Below, piece after piece: positions 59,573 to 64,000 of a stretch of 64,000 bases of DNA. Source of the DNA: Amycolatopsis umgeniensis (GTDB taxonomy: Bacteria; Actinomycetota; Actinomycetes; Mycobacteriales; Pseudonocardiaceae). The number at the start of each line of letters is the position of its first letter. Position 1 is the stretch's first letter. The translations under genes were made by a program, and so were the position numbers. The stretch spans positions 3,720,001-3,784,000 of the forward strand of contig NZ_JACHMX010000001.1 in assembly GCF_014205155.1 (NCBI RefSeq), written 5' to 3'. The notes under the pieces were generated by a model that saw only the letters and a list, made by a program, of their open reading frames with translations, had not been told where the DNA came from and did no database searches.

Positions 59573-61030
59573 ATGACCGTGCGGATTCGGTGGCAGGAGC
59601 CCTTGTGCACCGCGCTGCTCGCCACCACGATGATCGGCACCTGCCAGGCTCCGGCCACGGCTCAGCCGGCACCCGGCAGTGACGGGTATGTGCACGTTTC
59701 CCCCGACGGCACCGTCCTCGGCGCCGATCCTTACTACCCGAAGGACGGCAACGGCGGTTACGACGTCGACAAGTACTCGCTCGCGTTGGACTACTCGCCG
59801 TACTCGATGCTGTTGTACGGCAAGGCGACGATCACCGCGACGGCCACCCAGGACCTCAGCCGGTTCGACCTCGACCTGCGCGGCCTCACCGTGCGAACGG
59901 TCACCGTCGACGGGGTGCCTGCCACGTTCCGGCGCGCGGGTGAACACGAGCTGGTGATCACCCCGCGGACCGCGCTCGCCCAAGGCGCGCGGTTCACCGT
60001 GGTGGTCGGTTACGACGGACGCCCGGAGCCGATCGGCACGGCCCGTGGCCGCGTCGGCTGGCTGGGCACCCCCGGCGATTCCGCCGTCGCCACCGGTCAG
60101 CCGCGTTCGGCGATGACCTGGTTCCCTGTCAACGGTACCGAAGTCGACAAGGCGACCCTGCGCGTCTCCGTCACCGTCCTGGACGAATTCTCCGTGCTGG
60201 GCAACGGTTCGCAGGTCTCCGACGTTCCCGCCGGCGTCGGCAGGCACACCGTCACCTGGTCCGAGGACACCGCGCTCGCGCCGAGCACGGCGATGCTCGG
60301 CATCGGACGCTGGGAGGTCGAGAGGGTCACGCTTCCGGGTGGCCGGACCGCGATCAACGCCTACCACCCGTGCGCCGCCGACAAGCGGAAGATCGGCGGA
60401 CGGCTGCCCGAGGTGCTGGAGTTCCTCGGCGGGAAGTTCGGCGACTATCCGCAATCAGCGGCGGGCGGGCTGTTCCTCGACCGCTCTCTCGGCTACACGC
60501 ATGGCGCCCAGACCCGTCCGGTGTACGGCCGCACGGCCACCATCGCCGATCTGGTGTACGCCACCGCGTACCAATGGTGGGGAGCCGGCGTGAGCGGCAA
60601 GATGTGGCGCGACGCGCTGATGCCCGAGTCGATCGCGCAGTACGCGGTGTGGCTGTGGGACGAGACCAAGAACGGCGTCGACCTCGACAGGCGATACCGC
60701 GAAATGGTGGCCGAGGTGAGCGGTGACGCCGGTTTCTGGTCGCCCAAGCTCACCGATCCGGGCAAGGGAACCGAATTCGCCCCCACGACCAAGGCCGTGC
60801 TGATGGTGCACGCGCTGCGGCGGCTGATCGGCGATGACGGGTTCTTCCAGATCATGGCGGGTTTCCCGGTGATCAACCCGCAGGGAAACCAGAACTGGCA
60901 CGATTTCGAGCTCTACGTCTCCGCGATGACACAACTCGACCTCGAAGCGTTCAACCACGCGTGGCTGGACGGCACGGTGCGGCCGCCGGACGATCTCCTC
61001 TATCCCGGGCCGCTGCGCCCTTCGCGGTGA
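59573..61030 (+). CDS. Secreted M1-peptidase-like protein without zinc site
   Basis: A 485-residue exported protein (signal peptide about 1-31, LLATTMIGTCQAPATAQ). Residues 50-260 match the N-terminal beta-domain of M1 aminopeptidases (YDVDKYSLALDYSPYSMLLYGKATITATA). The later part aligns with the catalytic domain, but HExxHxxxxG is replaced: the expected AHELAHQWFG block reads VYATAYQWWG, so both His ligands and the catalytic Glu are missing. The third ligand Glu may survive in LMPESIAQYA. The GAMEN substrate loop is also not recognisable. It is probably a binding protein or pseudoenzyme. The ATG has AGAGAGAAGG upstream. Confidence 0.75.
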   Translation: MTVRIRWQEPLCTALLATTMIGTCQAPATAQPAPGSDGYVHVSPDGTVLGADPYYPKDGNGGYDVDKYSLALDYSPYSMLLYGKATITATATQDLSRFDLDLRGLTVRTVTVDGVPATFRRAGEHELVITPRTALAQGARFTVVVGYDGRPEPIGTARGRVGWLGTPGDSAVATGQPRSAMTWFPVNGTEVDKATLRVSVTVLDEFSVLGNGSQVSDVPAGVGRHTVTWSEDTALAPSTAMLGIGRWEVERVTLPGGRTAINAYHPCAADKRKIGGRLPEVLEFLGGKFGDYPQSAAGGLFLDRSLGYTHGAQTRPVYGRTATIADLVYATAYQWWGAGVSGKMWRDALMPESIAQYAVWLWDETKNGVDLDRRYREMVAEVSGDAGFWSPKLTDPGKGTEFAPTTKAVLMVHALRRLIGDDGFFQIMAGFPVINPQGNQNWHDFELYVSAMTQLDLEAFNHAWLDGTVRPPDDLLYPGPLRPSR

Positions 61031-61057
61031 AGCTCCCGCCCGGACGACGTGACCCGA

Positions 61058-62059
61058 TCATCCGTCGTCCGGGCGGGTCCCCAGTTCGCCATGGGAATCC
61101 AGATATCCGGCGTAAACCGGCGACGTCCTCGCCTCGGCCCAGTACGCCTCGACGACGGCGGCGAGCAGTTCCGCCCGGCGCCCCGCCACGAAAGTCTCCC
61201 GGTTCCAGGCGAGAATATGCCTGCGGGGCAACACATTCCCGCGCAGCGGCCTGGTCACGATGCCGAGATTCCGCGGATCGCAGATCGGCTGCGACAGGCC
61301 GATCGCGCCGGACCGGACCACCAGGAGCGCCACCTGTTGCGAAGTCACCTGATGGGTGACCGACGGGCTGAAGCCGTATCGCGCGCAGGTGTCGGCGAAG
61401 TACTTCGTGAACGTGGCCGCCGACGAATCGGAGACCATCACCCACGATTCGTTTCGAAGTTCGCGCAGATCGACGACCTCCTGGCACGCCAGTGGATGCC
61501 CTTCCGGCAGCAGGACGAAAGTCGGCTCCGTGACCACCACCGCGGTGTCCACATTCGCGGGGATCTCGAGCTCGTAACCCGGATAATCCTTGACCAGCCC
61601 CAATTCCGCGCGCCGCTGGGACAGCAGCGGCAGCAGCCGCTCGGGGTGGTCGTCGTGGATGACCTGCACCTCGGCGACATCGGGCCACAACCGGTGCACC
61701 AGCGACGGCAGATGCGCCACCAGCGCGCTGGCCACCGACACCACCCGGACGACGTCGGGCGGGCCGCTGGGGCAGACGCGCTGCTCGATGTCTTCGAGCA
61801 GTTTGTCCAGCTGTGGCAGCAAAGCCGCTGTCCGGCGCAACAGAAGCTCGCCCATCGGCGTGGGTGACACACTGCCCTCCCGCCTGTCGAACAGCTGATA
61901 TCCCAGCATGTTCTCCAGCCGTTTGAGTTGCGCGGACACCGCGGGCTGGGTGACACCGAGAGCGATCGCGGCACGGGAAAGGCTGCCCGTGTCCGCGATC
62001 GCCCGGATCACCCGCAGGTGGTGAACATCCAGCTGTACGACGTCGAACTCCTTTGTCAC
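61058..62059 (-). CDS. LysR-family regulator linked to the cyclodipeptide operon
   Basis: A 333-residue LysR-type regulator. The N-terminal winged helix is standard (LDVHHLRVIRAIADTGSLSRAAIALGVTQPAVSAQLKRLENMLG, then FDRR). The C-terminal domain is a periplasmic-binding-protein-like effector fold. GTG 62059 overlaps the permease stop (GTGA), so the regulator is the last gene of the CDPS-permease unit rather than divergent from it, which is unusual for LysR. It may activate the operon in response to a cyclodipeptide or nucleobase. No ribosome site is clear. Confidence 0.85.
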   Translation of the reverse strand: MTKEFDVVQLDVHHLRVIRAIADTGSLSRAAIALGVTQPAVSAQLKRLENMLGYQLFDRREGSVSPTPMGELLLRRTAALLPQLDKLLEDIEQRVCPSGPPDVVRVVSVASALVAHLPSLVHRLWPDVAEVQVIHDDHPERLLPLLSQRRAELGLVKDYPGYELEIPANVDTAVVVTEPTFVLLPEGHPLACQEVVDLRELRNESWVMVSDSSAATFTKYFADTCARYGFSPSVTHQVTSQQVALLVVRSGAIGLSQPICDPRNLGIVTRPLRGNVLPRRHILAWNRETFVAGRRAELLAAVVEAYWAEARTSPVYAGYLDSHGELGTRPDDG

Positions 62060-63375
62060 GTACGGGATTTCGCCCCGCCGGAAGAAGTCATCGCCGCGGA
62101 ATCCGCCGCGGCCGTGGTCCGTCTGCCGAGAACAATATACAGGAGAAAGGCGCCGAAAACGGAATTCACCGTGGGAATTCCCCACGGCAGCCAGATACCC
62201 ACCGCGGCCCCGGCCGCCCAGCAGATCAGCGCGACGGGAACCCAAGTCGGACAGGACGAGGGCAGCTCCCCGGACGCGCGAGTGGCCTCCAGATCGGGTT
62301 TCCAGCGCCGGACCACGTAGTACTCGGCGATCACCACTCCGGCCACCGGCGGCGTGAGCACGCCGACCCAGGTCAGGAAGGTGGTGAAATGATCGAGGAT
62401 GCCGATCGCGGAGAGCACCGTGCCGAGACCGCCGAGCAGCAGGGTCGCGGTGGTGCGGTCGAGCCGGCGGGACAGCAGCACCTGCACGGTGTTCACCAGC
62501 CCGAGCGAGGACGAGTAGAGGTTCCAGTCGTTGATCTTCAGGATCGCGGTGACCAGGATCAGCGTGCCGAGCACACCGGACGACGAGGTGATGATCCCGA
62601 CCACGTCGGCGCTTTTCGCCGCGTGTGCGAGCAGGACACCGATCAGGCCGATCAGGTACTGACCGAGGGTGATGCTGACGAGGGTCTGTTTCACCACGTC
62701 GGACGCGGTCCGGTTGAACCGGGTCATGTCCGGGGTCATGATCGCGCCCATGATGAACGCGCCCGCCACCAGCGTGGTGCCCTGTGCCAGCGACATCGCC
62801 GGTCCCGGCGGCTGCTCGGCCATCAACGCCGGCAGCGAATGGTCGCCCAGCGCGGTGACGATCGAATACCCCGCCAGCGCGAGGAAGGCGGGCACCGTCA
62901 GGTACGCCGTCCAAGCCATCGCGTGGAAGCCGAACACGACGATCGCGGTGACCAGCGCGCCGCCCGCGAGGGCCCACACCCACACCGGCGGGCCGCCCAT
63001 CAAGGCGTGGAGACCGTGGGCGAACACGTCGTTCTGCACCCCGAACCAGCCCGCCAGGCTCAGCGTCATGAGCAGCCCGACCAGCGAGGAGCCGCCGGTG
63101 CCGAAGCCCGCCCAGCGGGCGAGCACCGACGTGGACAGCCCTTCCCGGGTGCCGGCGATGCCCATCAGGATCGTGATGATCTCCAGCAGCACCGAACCGA
63201 TCGTGATGGCGAGAACGGCGTCCCAGAAGGTCATGCCGAACCCGAGTACCGCGCCGAGCAGGAACTGGTGGAACGAGGAAACCTGCCCGAACCGTTGCAG
63301 CGCGACGGAAACCCAGGAGTAGCGGCGTTCGGCGGGCACCCGGCGCAGGGAGAAGTCGTCGTGTTCCACGATCAC
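62056..63375 (-). CDS. NCS1-family purine/cytosine-type permease
   Basis: A 439-residue, 12-helix transporter of the nucleobase-cation-symport-1 family (CodB/purine-cytosine permease type). Visible features are the N-terminal cytoplasmic part VPAERRYSW, GAVLGFGMTFWDAVLAITIGS, GSSLVGLLMTLSLAGWFGVQ, GAIMTPDMTRFNRTASDVV, ILKINDWNLYSSSLGLVNT and VGVLTPPVAGVVIAEYYVVRRW. NCS1 carriers import purines, pyrimidines, hydantoins or related rings. GTG 63375 overlaps the CDPS stop (GTGA), so synthase and carrier are made together. The carrier may supply a nucleobase or move a cyclodipeptide, which is also a small planar ring (inference). Confidence 0.88.
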   Translation of the reverse strand: MIVEHDDFSLRRVPAERRYSWVSVALQRFGQVSSFHQFLLGAVLGFGMTFWDAVLAITIGSVLLEIITILMGIAGTREGLSTSVLARWAGFGTGGSSLVGLLMTLSLAGWFGVQNDVFAHGLHALMGGPPVWVWALAGGALVTAIVVFGFHAMAWTAYLTVPAFLALAGYSIVTALGDHSLPALMAEQPPGPAMSLAQGTTLVAGAFIMGAIMTPDMTRFNRTASDVVKQTLVSITLGQYLIGLIGVLLAHAAKSADVVGIITSSSGVLGTLILVTAILKINDWNLYSSSLGLVNTVQVLLSRRLDRTTATLLLGGLGTVLSAIGILDHFTTFLTWVGVLTPPVAGVVIAEYYVVRRWKPDLEATRASGELPSSCPTWVPVALICWAAGAAVGIWLPWGIPTVNSVFGAFLLYIVLGRRTTAAADSAAMTSSGGAKSRT

Positions 63376-64000
63376 TCCGCCCGTTCCGGGACGGCGTTCT
63401 CGAGGACGACGAAGCCCTGTCCGGGCAGCGGACGCCAGGAGAGTTCGCCGCGATAGAGCCGTTCGAGGAACGAAACCCGCTGGTGGTAGGCGAAAACCGA
63501 GCTTTCGACCCCGGCGACGGCCACGGTGCCGACGAACATCGGCAACTCGGCCAGGAAGTACCGGACAGCGCTGCGCAACTGGTCACGGTTGGGGTGTTCG
63601 CCTTCGGGCAGCCGCCGGTCCAGCACCCAGCCCGTGGCGCCGAGGCACTGCTCGGCGAACTCCGGATCGGTGGCGAACCGGTGGTGCGCCTCGGAAAGCA
63701 GGCCGAGGTACGCGCGATCGGCTTCGAGCGAGGCGGCGTCCAGGATCAAGGTGTGCGGATCCGACGGGCAGACCTGCTGCAACGCCCGGACGATCTTGTT
63801 GCGCGTGTAGTTGCCCTGCCGCTGCGCCTTCTGCGTGGCGCGGACGGGGTCGTAGCCGAGCGCTTCGAGGGTGAACGCGGACGGCCCGTCCGGGACGAAG
63901 AAATGAAAGCCCTGAAAGGCCGACATGGCCCAGCGGGCGAGATCGGCGATCCGTTCCACCGTGAAATAGCTGTTGAACGGGCTGACCCCGATGCAAACGT
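63372..64000 (-). CDS. Cyclodipeptide synthase (5' end outside window)
   Basis: The 208 visible residues match tRNA-dependent cyclodipeptide synthases, which join two aminoacyl groups from charged tRNAs into a diketopiperazine. The fragment opens CIGVSPFNSYF, where Ser at fragment position 6 is the acyl-accepting serine. Tyr147 and Glu151 lie in YFLAELPMF. The Ser-Tyr spacing of 141 and Tyr-Glu spacing of 4 equal those of AlbC (Ser37, Tyr178, Glu182, from memory). Asn9 (Ser+3) and Tyr171 match two residues of the NYQ subgroup signature. The basic patch RATQKAQRQGNYTRNK would contact tRNA. About 25-30 N-terminal residues are missing. The amino acids used cannot be predicted. Confidence 0.88.
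   Translation of the reverse strand, partial: VCIGVSPFNSYFTVERIADLARWAMSAFQGFHFFVPDGPSAFTLEALGYDPVRATQKAQRQGNYTRNKIVRALQQVCPSDPHTLILDAASLEADRAYLGLLSEAHHRFATDPEFAEQCLGATGWVLDRRLPEGEHPNRDQLRSAVRYFLAELPMFVGTVAVAGVESSVFAYHQRVSFLERLYRGELSWRPLPGQGFVVLENAVPERAE

Overview
The window is a GC-rich chromosomal stretch of a filamentous actinomycete. A geosmin synthase, a Tat-exported PhoD-type phosphatase, many GTG starts, an ECF sigma factor with a CU044_5270-type partner and a Mycobacterium-like radA-lpqE-carD-ispD-ispF-cysS-rlmB block all fit the Pseudonocardiales. Amycolatopsis is my best guess, from gene content and style only, not from any search. There are 53 protein-coding calls (two cut by the window ends), one tRNA, and an unusually rich set of intergenic palindromes.

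Layout. 1-6.4 kb: end of a GH64 glucanase, geosmin synthase, a DUF3800 protein, an ArsR-SRPBCC fusion regulator with twin operators, a secreted beta-propeller-like repeat protein, and an IclR-like regulator whose 3' end runs into a tRNA-Thr gene. 6.4-14 kb: PhoD phosphatase, ThrE-like exporter, and the trehalose pair otsA plus an OtsB-trehalase fusion. 14-20 kb: secreted GH6 cellulase, C39-like secreted cysteine peptidase, ECF sigma factor with partner, radA and lpqE. 20-26 kb: carD, a degenerate ispD, ispF, two PPOX/F420-type oxidoreductases, a HAD protein, cysS and rlmB. 27-34 kb: MBOAT acyltransferase, two alpha/beta hydrolases, a TetR regulator with a large divergent operator, a transglutaminase-like protein, and an uncharacterised trio (two-TM protein, cupin-like protein, HD hydrolase).

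34-45 kb is one catabolic locus. A polyol-permease-type MFS carrier, two FGGY kinases, a DhaK-DhaL kinase, an RpiB isomerase, a class II aldolase, a 2-hydroxyacid dehydrogenase, two phosphatases and a DeoR regulator are arranged as two divergent transcription units. Near-identical palindromes (core GTTAAGTTAACA) sit at the divergent promoter and again before the transporter, so DeoR probably controls both. 45-50 kb: a DivIVA-like coiled-coil protein divergent from three tandem DUF445 membrane proteins. 50-57 kb: an AlgX/AlgJ-like protein behind a four-copy palindrome array, a zinc-type ABC transporter, a LacI regulator, beta-carbonic anhydrase, mutY and a Tat-exported peptidoglycan amidase. 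58-61 kb: an MFS exporter and a secreted M1-peptidase-like protein that has lost its zinc site.

61-64 kb, at the right edge, is the most interesting operon: a cyclodipeptide synthase (5' end outside the window) translationally coupled to an NCS1 purine/cytosine-type permease and a LysR regulator. This looks like the left end of a diketopiperazine pathway in which a nucleobase or the product itself may be moved.

Intergenic DNA carries recurring nested hairpins. In one family the two arms meet at GAC-N7-GTC. In another the apex is CCGC-ATGNNAY-GCGG. Arm sequences differ between copies while the 7-nt loop is kept. Eight genes show a TANNNT hexamer 6-7 nt before the start codon and no Shine-Dalgarno, consistent with leaderless transcription.
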